Positions 12,738 to 23,560 of a stretch of DNA of 64,000 nucleotides are shown here, in pieces. The first letter of the stretch is position 1. Each line of letters opens with the position of its first letter. This DNA comes from Stichopus chloronotus (Eukaryota; Echinodermata; Holothuroidea; Aspidochirotida; Stichopodidae). The notes below the pieces were generated by a model, which saw only the letters and a program-made list of their open reading frames with translations, did no database searches and was not told the DNA's origin. Location: contig CM037837.1 in the NCBI GenBank assembly GCA_021234535.1, positions 4,628,218 through 4,692,217 on the forward strand, read 5' to 3'. The position numbers and the translations under genes are program-made.

Positions 12738-14651
12738 ATTATACTATGACATCTTCCGCAAAAACACTAAAAGTGTCAGCAGACAGAAGGTGCAAGAACT
12801 ACTTGAAGAACGCATTGCCAAGTACAACGACGAAAATGGCATTTGCATCCTCTCGCAGACTGTCAGTGGTGAAGAAGTAATTGCTGTTTCAACACCACTT
12901 ATGAAGAGAGTCCATAACATTCTTCCGAATTCCGGGGAAATAGTATTCGTTGACAAATTTGCTAGTGGCCCTGGTTTTCCACAATTGTTCTTGCTTCTTA
13001 CAGACAGTTTTGCTGGAGGACTTCCCCTGGGTTGTTTCATAGTTAGATCACAGTCAGTAGATGCCATTCGGTGTGGCTTGCAGATGCTCCACAAATTAGT
13101 AGGAGTAGGGGCATATCATGGTAGAGGCAGAGCGGGGCCGCAAGTATTTCTAACAAGCAATTCAGAAAACTGAAAGACTGGCCCTTAATCTGATGTATCC
13201 GTCATCCAAACAGCTTTTGTGCATCTTCCATATTCTTCAAGCATTTTGGCTGTTCTTATTTGGGGATGAGAATCACATAGCAGAATCCGACAAGTACTAT
13301 CTCTTTCAACAAATGAAGACACTTGCTTACTGCTCACAGGAGGCTGAACTGCAGGCAAAGTTTGAGAGTATCAAGAAGGACTCACAGATCTTAAAATACA
13401 GTTTCATCCTAAGCCATTTCAATGATATGTTTGAACGCCGGATGCTTTGGGCATTATTTCATGTAGATTTAGAAGGCTGTACATTTTCATGGAATCCCAG
13501 TGACAATGTTCGCCAATCCATGTCGGTCCTTAAAGACAGACCTTTTGAAAGGTTGAAATCGCCAAACACCTTCCAGCTCGTAGACCTGGTGATCTCCAGG
13601 GTTAATGGACTCTGTAAGAACCGCTTAGAGGACTTGGTGGCTGGCAAATTCTCAAAAGTTCTCGCCTCCCGATATGGCCACATCCAGTGCCTATCAGCAT
13701 TCAACAAAGACTACATCACTGAGGAAAGTACCTCTGGTGTTCACCATGCCAGAGAAGAAATCATCTCTGCCAAGAGTTTGGGTAGACATGGATGTGGGCT
13801 TTTGCTCTTGTGACACTGGTATCAGAGGCGGTCCCTGCAAGCACCAGTATATTCTCATCAGGTATTTTAACATAAAACAGTGGAAGTTTGATCATGTACC
13901 AACAGACAATAATTCAAAGAAGTTGATGGTTACCCTCAGTAGGGGAGACACTCTCAGTGAACTGGACCAGCTGTTTGGTAGGTTCAAGAGTGCTCTCAAG
14001 AGAGATCCAAGCAGGTTTTCAGGTCCTCTGGGAAAATTCGTACTCAAATGGGCTCACTGCGAAACAGACGATGAACTCATTGAGGCACTTCAGAGGTTCA
14101 AGTCAAGACCTATTGACAAACTGAAGCGAAAAAATAGAGGCGATTTGTCATCAAAAGAAGAAATTGACAGGATAAAAAGGGCCAGAATAAAAGGACGAAG
14201 TCGAGAAACTGGCAGAGTAGATAGTCAGGACACTTCCAAAGTCACCAGCACCTCTGAGACCAATTTTGAACAAGATGACTTGTTGAGGGAAGGAAGTTCA
14301 CCACAAAATAATCAGGAAACAGGGGTGACTGTCAGTGTGTTGGAATCATCTATGGATGTGGTAACATCATCACAGGAGTCACAGAGAACTGTTCCTATCA
14401 TAGAAAATGTGAGTAACGACCAAAGAGGGACATTTTCCGCAACCTCCATGGATCACGAGGCCTTGAGTGGACTGGCAAGCATGGCCGAACAAGCGGAAAA
14501 ACTCGTCAAAACAGCTATCATGGGTTGCAGCCTATCAGACAGTTCTTCTACTGGACAGGGAGTCCTGGAACAGAGCATTGGAAACAGAGCCACTGAGTCG
14601 AACATGGAAGACAATTCAGAACCTATCATCATTGAACTGGTAACAATATGA
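12738..14651 (+). pseudogene. MULE-like transposase core with SWIM finger, last exon
   Basis: After a pyrimidine-rich ccatacag acceptor the frame continues from the previous exon. The first segment (to about 13,165) reads like the DDE core of Mutator-like transposases, with FVDKFASGPGFPQLFLLLTD and then FLTSNSE. The second (about 13,170-13,790) carries LLCIFHILQAFW, typical of the conserved C/H block after the second catalytic Asp. The third has a SWIM zinc finger, FCSCDTGIRGGPCKHQ (CxC..CxH, about 13,803-13,844), then a Ser/Thr/Lys-rich tail of about 250 residues. The reading frame changes twice, near 13,165 in an A run and near 13,740-13,790. These may be real decay or assembly errors. Host genes of this type are abundant in invertebrates; domestication is possible but not shown. 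Confidence 0.75.
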
Positions 14652-15930
14652 CAAGTGTCTGGCACACAGTTGTGCCCGCTACAAGGAACTGAAAGAAATT
14701 AAAAAAGTAATTCATCAGTTTGTTTTAACTCAATTTCCTTTTTTCCTTGATAATGAAAAACACAGATGTTGAGACACTTGATATGTGTTTTCTGTGAGAT
14801 TGTCAGTTGCACCATACTTACCCACTCCCCCATCCCCTTCCCTATATAAAGGGTGGACAGGTGGCAGTGGAAACACATTTCACAACTTTCTTCAAGGTCA
14901 AATAAACTGCAGCCTTGTTTTTAGTCAATTATCTATTCATAGCTTTTTGATACATCTGTGCATGGTTACATGACTGGTCACATCAAGGAGGAGACAGATT
15001 AGGACATCGCAGTGCCCATGCAAGGTTTCGGAAAAAGTGTGAGGGGAGATGAAATCTAAAGCTTATTTGCAAATGTGGGGACACCGTCCTCACTTTCAGG
15101 AAGGGACCTTCATCAATATCTTTGATGGAGTACTAAATCCATTCCTAATGTCACAGAAGAAATAAATGCCGCAGTTCACACTTACTGGTTGAAAGAGTGG
15201 TAGGGTCAGAACAAATGATATACACAAGTGAAATTCTAGTAAAAGGCAGTGATCATAGTATGCTAACTGTGCTCCTAATAATCACTTGAATAACAGAAAA
15301 CATTTGTGACATTTTGTGTTGTTTTTCTCGTAAATATCTTGTAAAATTACACTAATGCTTTTACAATGAACGAGATCGCAATTATGTTTTCTTAATTGGT
15401 TGCCATAGCCAAAGGGTCAACAAGTTTTTGACTTAAAGATATGATAACATTTGTCCTGTGCTGAAACTTGGCCAATATGCAATAGAAGATACGAATACAT
15501 GGTGAATACATACATCTTCAGGAATCTGTTTATCTATGAGCTTTTGAAGTGTTTTGTATAATAAGTAATCACTGGCGGATTTTGGTCGTTTGTTTCCGAG
15601 GGGCCAAAGTAGTGTTACAGTGGTATGGGGGGGGGGGGGGGTTCTTGGTTGACGGGTGTTCCCTCCAATTGGAAGTTTTTTTTTTGGTTTTAATAAGTGA
15701 ATACCCTCATATACGATTTGGTGCAACAAAAGTGTATAGTTGTTCAGTTGATTTTTTCGAAAATTTCGTTTTCGTAGACATAAATTCAATAAACAACTTT
15801 TTGGCTCACCTTGGATTGCCCTCCCGCTTGGATCAGCCGATGTACCAATGCAAAATGTGAAGGTAAATAATATATCCATGTGTGTGTGTGAAAGCAGGAA
15901 ATAAAGAAAAATGCGCCCCAGAAAATCCAC
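14652..15930. other. Non-coding DNA after the SWIM gene
   Basis: No gene recognised. A decayed inverted-repeat element may occupy 15,570-15,843 (see rejected items), including a 16-bp G run near 15,627. A minus-strand open frame of 165 codons at 15,433-15,930 shows no domain. Confidence 0.4.
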
Positions 15931-15939
15931 TTAAGTTTT

Positions 15940-17175
15940 AAAGTTGAAATTGGTTACTGGTTTCAAGTGTTGAAAGTCGTAACCAGTTACTTTGGAATCA
16001 TAACCAATTTCCAGTTCAATTTGTAGAATTTTCTCAATTCCTGGCAGTGGGAGATTTAATAGTCAGCAATGTCTAGCAACTACTGACAGGGTCCCAAACT
16101 GTCTTAAAACTTGGGTCGCATTTGACAAGCCGCTCCGACAGTCTACTTTAGTATGGTCGAATAAACAGCTTTGTGGAGTTGGTTAAACTTCAAAAGGAAT
16201 GATGTCCCGACACCACCAAAACGAAGTAGAATTCTTTAGTCAGGAGTACACGCTTTAAATGTTCCGGTCAATGTGTTCCCAACCCGACATAATTCCCCAT
16301 GGTCATGTGGATCTGTATGCGATGCCTTTTTTAAAAATTTAATCAGGTAGCACATTTCGGGCTGTCAGTTTCTCAATATAATGCTTTCATAACTTAACAA
16401 ATCAGTCGATACGTAAATGATACATGAAACTACTAAGGGGTCAAGAACGACCAAAGATGAGCCAAAAATATCCTTTCCAAAACTTTTCCAAATAGTTTCC
16501 GAATAAATTTTGGCAATGTGTACTTTGTAACCAACTTGGGGATTGTTTTTTTTTTTTTCGCGGGCTGCCACCGAGTCGACATTCAATTCACTTTGTTTTT
16601 ACCATCATCAAGGAATATCAGAGAAACAACAATAGACAAAATCAAATACATAACAAGTCACTTGAGAAGTCAAAGCAAAGGAAAAGTACTTGCATAATTG
16701 ACGCATAGGGGAAGCAGAAGTTGAAATTGGTGACTGGTTTCAAGTGTTGAAAGTCTTCAGTCCCAAACTGTGTTGAAACTCTGGCCGCTTGTGTCAAGTC
16801 GCTCCGACAGTCTACCTTTAGTATGGTCAAATAAACGGCTTTGTGGAATTGGTTAAAACTTCAAAAGGAATGATGTCCCGACACCACCATTCCGGTGACA
16901 TGAAACTACTAAGGGGTCAAGAACTACCAAAGATGAACCAAAAATATCCTTTCCAAAACTTTTCCAAATAATTTCCGAATAAATAATGGTAATGTGTACC
17001 AACTTGGTGATTTTTTTTTTTTTTAACGGGCTGCCACCGAGTCGACATCATTTAATTCACTTTGTTTTTACTATCAAATAGTATCAGATTAACAACAATA
17101 CACAAAATCGAATATATAACAAGTTACTTGAGAAGTCAAAGCAAAGGAATAGTGCTTGCATAATTGATGGGTAGG
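15940..17175. repeat. Direct duplication of a non-coding segment
   Basis: The left copy (about 15,940-16,715) and the right copy (about 16,718-17,175) share, in the same order, ggtttcaagtgttgaaagtc, cgctccgacagtctac, cttcaaaaggaatgatgtcc, tgaaactactaaggggtcaa, cgggctgccaccgagtcgac and cttgagaagtcaaagcaaag. The right copy lacks about 300 bp present in the left. No coding potential; it looks like an unidentified transposon or satellite unit. Confidence 0.85.
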
Positions 17176-17365
17176 GGAGCCTAAATAAGCAAAGTTTCTA
17201 GTCCGGCCCATTTCAAAGAAAATAAAAAGTGAAAATAGTGGCAATAAAGGTGTGATTATAATGATATGAGAAAGGAAACAAACAAAATCAAGATGAATCG
17301 TGACGCATTTATGTATAAGTACAATTCCAGTTGACTGTCAATGGTCAATCAATCGATACTATGAC

Positions 17366-17743
17366 TTATTTAAGAGACGATTTAGGTGAATGGATAGTTT
17401 TCTTACTTTTTAAAATTACACTAGAATTCCACCAGGTTGCACCACACGTATGAGTTTGGGTTACTTTTGTCCTAGAGAGGGGGGGGGGGGGACGATTGTT
17501 TCTACTCGATCGGGTGTTATATCTACATAAAGCATTGTTATATGAAAAGAACGAACTAAAATAAGACGGTAGGAGGCCATTGTGAAATTTGTACATGAAT
17601 ATGCTCAACTGATACTTGTAAAGCTCACCGACAGGTATAATAACAATTCTACAGAGAGGATCTGCATGAGTGGTATGAATATTCCTAACTACTCTTTTCT
17701 GTAGATACAAATTCTTTAAATATGTTTCACAAGCGTTTCCCAC
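17366..17743 (-). mobile_element. LINE fragment, reverse transcriptase C-terminus (CR1/L2/Jockey-like)
   Basis: An open stretch of 125 residues contains LQKRVVRNIHTTHADPL, ELYKYQLSIFMYKFHNGLLP and YNTRSSRN, the well-conserved C-terminal end of CR1/L2/Rex-type non-LTR reverse-transcriptase proteins. This piece is downstream of the polymerase fingers and palm, so the element is 5'-truncated as usual for LINEs. It lies just outside the Penelope-like remnant and the Polinton. Confidence 0.8.
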
Positions 17744-17889
17744 ATGCTAATATGTTACAGTTGATATGAGGTAAAATTAAAGCATTGTAAAGGGAAACCA
17801 ACGTACTTTAGGGATTAAAATTCTTATCTTTATACAACATACCACTTGAATTAGCTACTTTGTTTCTAACATTTACTATATGCTCGTTT

Positions 17890-18560
17890 CCAGCTTGGTT
17901 TATTGTCAAAGATAGTGCCATCGAAACTTAGTAGGCCTACTAGTGGACGTGGAAGTGGGTGTTCCTGCAAGATTAATAGTGTGGGCCAATTTTCTATTCC
18001 GGTGCCCTCGAATTCCGGGAACCCGAGTCATACCATAATTAAATATACAGTAAACACCTTGGAAGTTGATTATGGAGATAGGCATGGTTTACTTTTGAAA
18101 TGTTCGAAGGAGGGTGTCAGGGTGTGCTCCTCTAGGACCTCTTCTCTGAACCTCCCATCCTCACTTTTCGGCAGCCGCCCAACCTTAGATCCCTTCTCAC
18201 TTCCTCTAAGCTCCCCACCCTAGAAACGGATGATGGTTCCGGAGGCAATAAAGGCTGCATGAAACCGCGTTGTCTTATATGTCAACACATTACCACAGGA
18301 TCCCAGGTGCTCATCAATGGCGTTAAGTTCTCTCTACAACCCCCCACCCCCTTCTCACGTGTGACTCCAGTAATTTAGTTTATATTTTCCAATGTAATAT
18401 TTGTCCCCAGGGTATTTACGTAGGAGAGACAGGAACTCCGTTTCGTTTAAGGTTCAACAATCATAAGAAATCCATTACAGACAATAATCCAGGCTTTCCC
18501 GTGGCCCAACACTTTAATCTCCCCAATCATTCCATAGACAACTTACGGTGTACCCTGATA
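17890..18560 (+). mobile_element. Penelope-like element remnant, GIY-YIG endonuclease
   Basis: The segment read near 18,360-18,560 gives CDSSNLVYIFQCNICPQG, then IYVGETGTPFRLRFNNHKK and PVAQHF. This is the Cys-bearing lead-in plus GIY-YIG-type endonuclease core of Penelope-like retroelements. The preceding GCMKPRCLICQHI (about 18,250) is the usual Cys-rich linker. Frame changes separate these parts, and the catalytic domain stops at the TA/TG microsatellite that borders the Polinton. The reverse transcriptase is not visible upstream. The continuation was not found on the far side of the Polinton. Confidence 0.7.
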
Positions 18561-18582
18561 TATATATATATGTGTGTGTGTG

Positions 18583-18690
18583 TGTATATTGTACGGTAGT
18601 CTACGTAGGGAATGATGAGGCGGGAAACCTACAAAAGGGGTAAAATGAAGATGATGGGGGACCGAGACTATTGCTCGTCGTTCATGGATG
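18583..18690 (+). repeat. Polinton left terminal inverted repeat
   Basis: From 18,598 it reads agtctacgtagggaatgatg and continues through gcgggaaac, taaaatgaagat, accgagactattg and catggatg, each matched by the reverse complement of the right end with roughly ten mismatches. Similarity extends outwards through tatattg(t/g)acg into TA/TG repeats. Confidence 0.9.
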
Positions 18691-19139
18691 AAAGAAGGAA
18701 AAGAAAAAAACAAACATGGTTCTTTTTACATTTTGTTCCATTTATTTGAGTGCAACACCGCAAATCATCACATCATACAGAAAAGGAAATGGGCGTTAAA
18801 ATAATAATAATAATAATGAGAATGAAAATAAGAATAATAATAAGAAGAAGAAGAATAATAATAATAAGAAGAATAAGAATAATAACCGTCAAAATCCATT
18901 GATAAAGCATACAAGTGTAATATACGATTTATTTGTGAATGAAAAACAATAATGATATTGATAGTGCATCACTACTTTGGTCATCGTTTTACCATAACGG
19001 TGAGGAGACGGTAGGAAACCCGTTCCGACGAAATTCATTTCGGATACTAGCACGTCGTCATAGCATTATTACTTTTTACAATAGTAAAACACACTACGGG
19101 AAAGAAAAAAACAGTGTTCAATAATCGATCAATGGAAAA
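18691..19139. other. Polinton left arm, non-coding
   Basis: AT-rich with an aat/aag microsatellite (about 18,800-18,885). No gene recognised between the inverted repeat and the protease. Confidence 0.6.
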
Positions 19140-19590
19140 CTACAAATACGATTTCATAAAGTAATAAACATCTTTGTCGTTACGTTTGAACGTCATCCGT
19201 AAATCTACCCACGATATTCGTGGTACGTTTTCCACGGCACCGGTGTAACAGATAATACAAACAATAGTGTCCACACACATGGGAGTATAGGGATTGTAAC
19301 TGGCGTTGATTGTAGAGAACAACTTCACTCCGGAGAAACTGTGCAATGCCTGGTATCGTCGTGGGAGGTCGACCAAATGAATCGAAATATTCCACGACGG
19401 TACGATCTTGCGGTACGTACAAGCATGTCTAGTGTTGTCCCTCATAGGCCTCGGGGTCTGTGTTGAAGACGTAACAACTACCAGGTTCGGGACATCGTGT
19501 TGGTAAATTGTCAGAAGCGAACACACCCCGGAACAACGGAACGGTAAATGTATCTCTCTCGAGGACCTTCGTTATCGTCTCGCTGTCCAT
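19140..19590 (-). pseudogene. PRO: Polinton cysteine protease (adenain/Ulp1-like)
   Basis: This is the capsid-maturation protease of Polintons, related to adenovirus protease. The ATG at 19,590 lies two bases after the capsid-protein stop. GVFASDNLP and the NTDP region lead to the catalytic His in EGQH; YFDSFGRPP supplies the acidic residue, and HVCGHYCLYYLLHRCRG the nucleophilic Cys. The length, about 150 codons, is normal for the group. An in-frame TAG at 19,429-19,431 directly follows the catalytic His codon, where the family has Trp. The frame changes once more near 19,180 before a C-terminus reading NDKDVYYFMKSYL. The enzyme is therefore inactive as encoded. Confidence 0.9.
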
Positions 19591-19592
19591 CT

Positions 19593-20891
19593 TCAACGAA
19601 TGAAGTCGAACGAAACGTTACCGTATTGGTCGATTTCGATTAGATTGTCAAACTCGGCATAGAGAATAAGCATCACACTCTCGGTCAAGGCTTCATCAAA
19701 GCGGAGCGTCAGATCCAAGGTACCTTCTTCCTTACGGTTGTAATGGGCACCGTCGGCGAGATCGGATGTAAAATCGAAGGCGTACAAAGTATACCCCTTC
19801 TCGTATTCGTTGCGAGTGACGTCTATGCCTTCGTCTAAATTCTTCTTATGCAGGGCTGTAAAGAGAGAGTCGTAAGCCCGTATGGTTTGATTGGCAGTGC
19901 CGTCCTCGTTAAAATGCAATTTCAGAGCCTCTGAAGGATGAATGCGTCCAGCGTAGCGTAGTGAGACTTCGTTGACGTTACAATCATGGAAATTGAATGG
20001 GTTTTTAGCGTAATGACCATTGAATGACGAGGTTTTGACGATCCCAGGATGAGTCGTCTCGGTAACTGACCTAACCACAAATGATCGGATATGACGTTGG
20101 TACTACCGGCTTGGACGGCTTTGTCCCGAACTTGTACACGGTTGATAGGGTATTTAGCGGTCGTACCGCTTGCGAGCACTTTCGCATGTTCAAGTAACAA
20201 GGTGGCACTTGGTGTCACCCTTCTTATGTAGAGAGCGACTTCCGTGAATTGAAGTCTGTATCCAGCGGTATCGTTGGCGGTCATAAGCACGAAGGCATCA
20301 TTGTTTGGGATCAACTTCAACTTTAAGGTCACACCATTCATCAGATATCGATCCATGTGAAAAATATCGCAATGTAAGCGTCCCATCAGTTCCACTTCTA
20401 TGCTGTCTTTGAAATGTTTCGATCTGGCCTTGAGTCCATGGTTGGCACCGTTGATGGTGTTGCTGTCTTCCATGTGTCCGGGTGTGTCATTGTGATACAA
20501 CGCAGTACTCAGATGGTTCGTTTTGGCTTCACGACCAAAATTGAGTAATGCCTCCATGTATGCTCAGTAGGGATAACATGTCGAAGAATTTAAAAAGCGC
20601 TTGGAGAGGGTAACTCACAGGACCAACATTATCAACGCGTTCCCCAGTGTGAAAGAGAGCATCACTGTTGGCCTTGGTAATTTTACACTTCACGAAAAGT
20701 TGCGTCTCTTCGAGATCGAGGTACTTATCTCCGGTGCCTGGAATTTCAAATTCAAAAGGTTGTGACAATCCTGCTATGGGGTTGATTTTCTCCCAGGTGC
20801 CTCGATCGATGACGGTCTGCGTTGGCGGGACGCTGAAAAGATCCATCTCACTTTTACCGCACTCACACAAATGAGGGTGAATATTCGTCAT
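19593..20891 (-). pseudogene. PY: Polinton major capsid protein (double jelly roll)
   Basis: This corresponds to the hexon-like capsid protein of Polintons and adintoviruses. The N-terminal part has LFSVPPTQTVIDRGTW and FEFEIPGTGDKYLDLEETQL. The middle has NFGREAKTNHLSTALY and the C-terminal part YAKNPFNFHDCNV, GYTLYAFDFTSDL and LYAEFDNLIEIDQYGNVSFD, the last being the family's typical end. The coding sequence is in three frames: a short deletion with a frame change near 20,570 and another frame change near 20,070. Total span fits a protein of about 430 residues, slightly short for the family. The start ATG at 20,891 precedes a conserved opening. Confidence 0.9.
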
Positions 20892-20900
20892 GTTGCTTTT

Positions 20901-21300
20901 CTAACTGAAAATATCCCGATGAAGTCTTTGTCGCTTGACGACAGGAGAAGAAATAAATGTTTTCGAGACCCGTCTTCGCTTTATAGTGTTTGGTTGTCTG
21001 CTTCGTGGTCGTCTCATGCGTTTGACACGTGGTCTTGTCACACGTCTGACACGTGGTCTTCGCGGCTGCCGAACAGGCTCTCTAGTTCGACGCACGCCAC
21101 TGCCTTTCTGATTGACGCGTCTTTTCACTTTTTCAACGTTCCTCCTTTTCAACGATGACCCCACTTTTTGAACATCCAACACATCCGTCACATCGATTTT
21201 ATCACGGGTTTTAGGAAAGGAATGGCTCCACGGAGAATTCCTAGTACAGCCCCAAGGCCGTGCCCTCGCTGGAAGTAGGGAGACGAAACACAGGAAGACC
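20901..21300 (-). pseudogene. Polinton pVI-like minor capsid/core protein
   Basis: The upstream part (about 21,200-21,295) reads FQRGHGLGAVLGILRGAIP, the amphipathic glycine-rich opening common to pVI/pX-like proteins of Polintons and adintoviruses. The downstream part (20,901-21,191, in another frame) continues as a very basic stretch with SSLKRRNVEKVKRR and an Arg-rich repeat region, ending ahead of the capsid gene. The two parts are separated by a frame change near 21,195. In adenoviruses pVI binds hexon and disrupts membranes, while pX/pVII condense DNA; which role applies here is an inference. No clear start codon is seen. Confidence 0.7.
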
Positions 21301-21314
21301 TTGGCTCTTTGAAA

Positions 21315-21580
21315 TCACAATAAGACGGAGCGTTTTTGGCGGAAATGTAACGACACGACGACACGTCCAGTTTGAAATGGTACTCGTTCTCCAGTTTCGT
21401 CCCTTACATCGATTTCGATCGTCGCAATGAGACTAGAGATGACGGGGTGATATTCAAGTTTGTCGTATTTGAAAGCCACCATCTGCGGAAAGCGTCCTCT
21501 TGAGGCCACCGTCTTCAACAGCGGTGCACTGGCATCCCCGACCAATTGTTACTGGGAAGAGTGACGTAGAAACTGTCCAT
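21315..21580 (-). pseudogene. PX: Polinton penton (single jelly roll) remnant, internally deleted
   Basis: The ATG at 21,580 opens MDSFYVTLPSNN, the usual N-terminus of the Polinton minor capsid (penton) protein. Within about 12 codons it jumps, out of frame, to the protein's last 75 residues: FPQMVAFKYDKLEYHPVI, then EIDVRDETGERVPFQTGRVV and SLHFRQK. The family protein is several hundred residues long, so most of the gene has been removed by one internal deletion that kept both termini. Confidence 0.75.
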
Positions 21581-21644
21581 GGTATACCGCATCTACCTGT
21601 CGTCGTCCAGGGTTGATATCAATCTGACGATGCCAGACGGTAGT

Positions 21645-22719
21645 TCATAGCTTTATGAGCTGATCCGTCCAACTGTTAAACTTTAAGGGATAACCGGTCC
21701 ATTTGACGAAATAAGCCATAGTTCCATTATGTTTTCTACGGCGCCGTAACACTTCGTCCACGTCCGAATCGTCTTTTGTGACACGTTGCAGTTCCGTATC
21801 GTAAAACGTACCTTGAATCATCTCGCCTTCCCAATCGTTAATGCGATAGACGGGTGGACGTCTCGGTAGTCGCTCGCTCACCGTAAAAATTTCTTCGGTC
21901 CATCGAGGGAGGTAACCTTTACGGAATGGACGGACCGTCATACTCAACTTACTCGATCACCAACCTCAAATCGAAAGATGGGTGGCTTTTGTGAAAGTTG
22001 ACGTGGATACAGCGTGCGCCATACTTCGAGTTCATTTTTCAGGGTCACGGTTTCGGGGGATCGTCCGATACTGCGATGATGAGCTCTGTTGTAGCTGGTC
22101 ACGAGTTTCGAAGCACGTCGAGATAAGCTCTGGTATGAATTGCCGTGAAGTACTTCCACATTTTCTCTTTGAATGTCCTATTAAATCTTTCGACGACGCT
22201 CGCCTAGGTCTCGTTATGTGTCGCAAAGAGATGGATGCCATTCTCGATCAAGAAATGTTTGATGTGTTGGATAAAAAATTTCGATCCCTTATCGGTTTGT
22301 AACTTCCTTGGTTTGCGTCCGTCTTTCAAAACGGACGCGAAAGCTTTCTTCATGGACTTTCCGGTCTTGTCCTTGAGCGGTACGACCCATGCGTATTTTG
22401 AGAACACGTCGATGCATGTCAGTAAGAATTTGAAACCACGATTTTGCCGAGAGATCTGCCTGACGTCTACGAGATCGGCTTGCCACTGATCATCAATACC
22501 TTTGACGAAAATGCGATTTCGAGTGTATCGTTTTTGGGTCAGTTTGTGTAACGTGTAAGTGTCTTGTTTCCTGACACATGCTTTGACCTCTTGTAACGTC
22601 GTCGATGGTCTTCGTTGCCTGGCGAGACGAAGCAGAACGCTGACGTCTTTGTAACCAGCGGGATGCGAAACGTCGTAGTAGAGATCTCGAAGAATGGTAC
22701 GTAGCGGATCCATCGACAT
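21645..22719 (-). pseudogene. INT: Polinton integrase with C-terminal chromodomain
   Basis: A retroviral-type DDE integrase, responsible for inserting the linear element. It opens with a helical N-terminal stretch (HPAGYKDVSVLLRLAR; CVRKQDTYTLHK). Then come IDDQWQADLVDV (first catalytic Asp), FLLTCIDVFSKYAWVVPLKD, LQTDKGSKF (second Asp) and VVERFNRTFKEKMWKYF (catalytic Glu). The chromodomain is at the C-terminus (YFVKWTGYPLKFNSW). Breaks: an in-frame TAG at 22,204-22,206 just before the Glu block, a frame change near 22,100 and another near 21,950. The start is chosen at the ATG at 22,719; an open frame extends slightly further upstream. The enzyme is dead as encoded. Confidence 0.92.
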
Positions 22720-22858
22720 CTGTAACGATCTTCTCGCTGCAGCAAGCACAAAGGCAACGAATCTGCCTCAGCCTACCTTGAAGTTGCACGAAAGGTCGAC
22801 TCTGCATGAACGCCATGACATTCTAACGCGATCTGTTAGACAACAGAGGTGCGTCGCG

Positions 22859-23559
22859 TTAATATATCTCCCACCGAGGGACACCATATAATTGAGTATC
22901 GTTGCTCCGCGTTCGACGTCTACGCCTTTTGTCGCTCGACTTGTTAACGGTTGGTGTGGTTTTTCCGGCAACGTTGGTGATGGCACGCCAGCGTTCTTCA
23001 TTACTGACGAGCTCACGAGAAATGTTAGTTTGACTGAGCTGTCGCGCCAATGCTTCGCGACCGTTCGGCTGAAACTTTTTCCTTTCTCGCACAAGGTCGT
23101 TGACCAAGTCTACGATGTGAGTGCCTGGTATCCATGTCCATCCGAACCAATCAACTCACCGGAAGGTAACCACGCAATCCGATGATCTTTTAGGAAATAA
23201 ACCAATCTCTCTGTCTTTGGCTGAAATGTTTTCGGGACACTTCTAGTAATCGTCTCAAGAAGGGGAATGTCTTCGTCCACCTGTGTATCACGCTCACGCG
23301 CTTCTTCCTTGTTCTGTTTCTGAAACAATCGTTGTCTCTGTAGCGCTTGGGCGTAATACCTCGCTTTCTCTTCTTCGGACAAATTTGTTTGCGATAATAT
23401 CATTTTGATGACGTCATCGAGACGACGAGATTCCTTCGTGGCTGGTGATGATTTGGCTTCCAAAATCTGTTGAATGTGTTTCAGGGTCTCTACAGTCTCG
23501 TCGGTTTTACCGACGTTACTACCCACAGGTACGAGGATCATTTTCCTACCGTATTCCAT
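22859..23559 (-). pseudogene. Conserved Polinton protein with ILVPV start
   Basis: Starting MEYGRKMILVPVGSN at 23,559, the protein has a helical, charged middle (LSEEEKARYYAQALQRQRLF) and a globular end, LVYFLKDHRIAWLPSGELIG. After a frame change near 23,110 it continues as VNDLVRERKKFQPNGREALA and FVSNEERW-like sequence to 22,859. From memory, proteins with this opening and this end recur in invertebrate Polintons; no biochemical role is known to me. The start overlaps the stop of the upstream gene by a base or so, showing tight packing. The one frame change is the only damage seen. Confidence 0.65.
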
Positions 23560-23560
23560 A

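Noticed and set aside
15570..15843. Second MITE with ends actggcggatttt and gatcagccgatgt
   Set aside because: The inverted match is only about 13 of 19 bases and no target duplication is seen; too weak to list.
15433..15930. 165-codon minus-strand open frame
   Set aside because: It crosses a poly-C/G tract and a probable decayed transposon, shows no domain, and its composition is not protein-like.
18592..18597. 6-bp target duplication beside the Polinton AGT end
   Set aside because: The left neighbour tacggt and the right neighbour atcgtc do not match; both belong to the longer inverted repeat.
22493..22816. Minus-strand frame of 107 codons over the integrase
   Set aside because: An alternative frame of the recognised integrase sequence.
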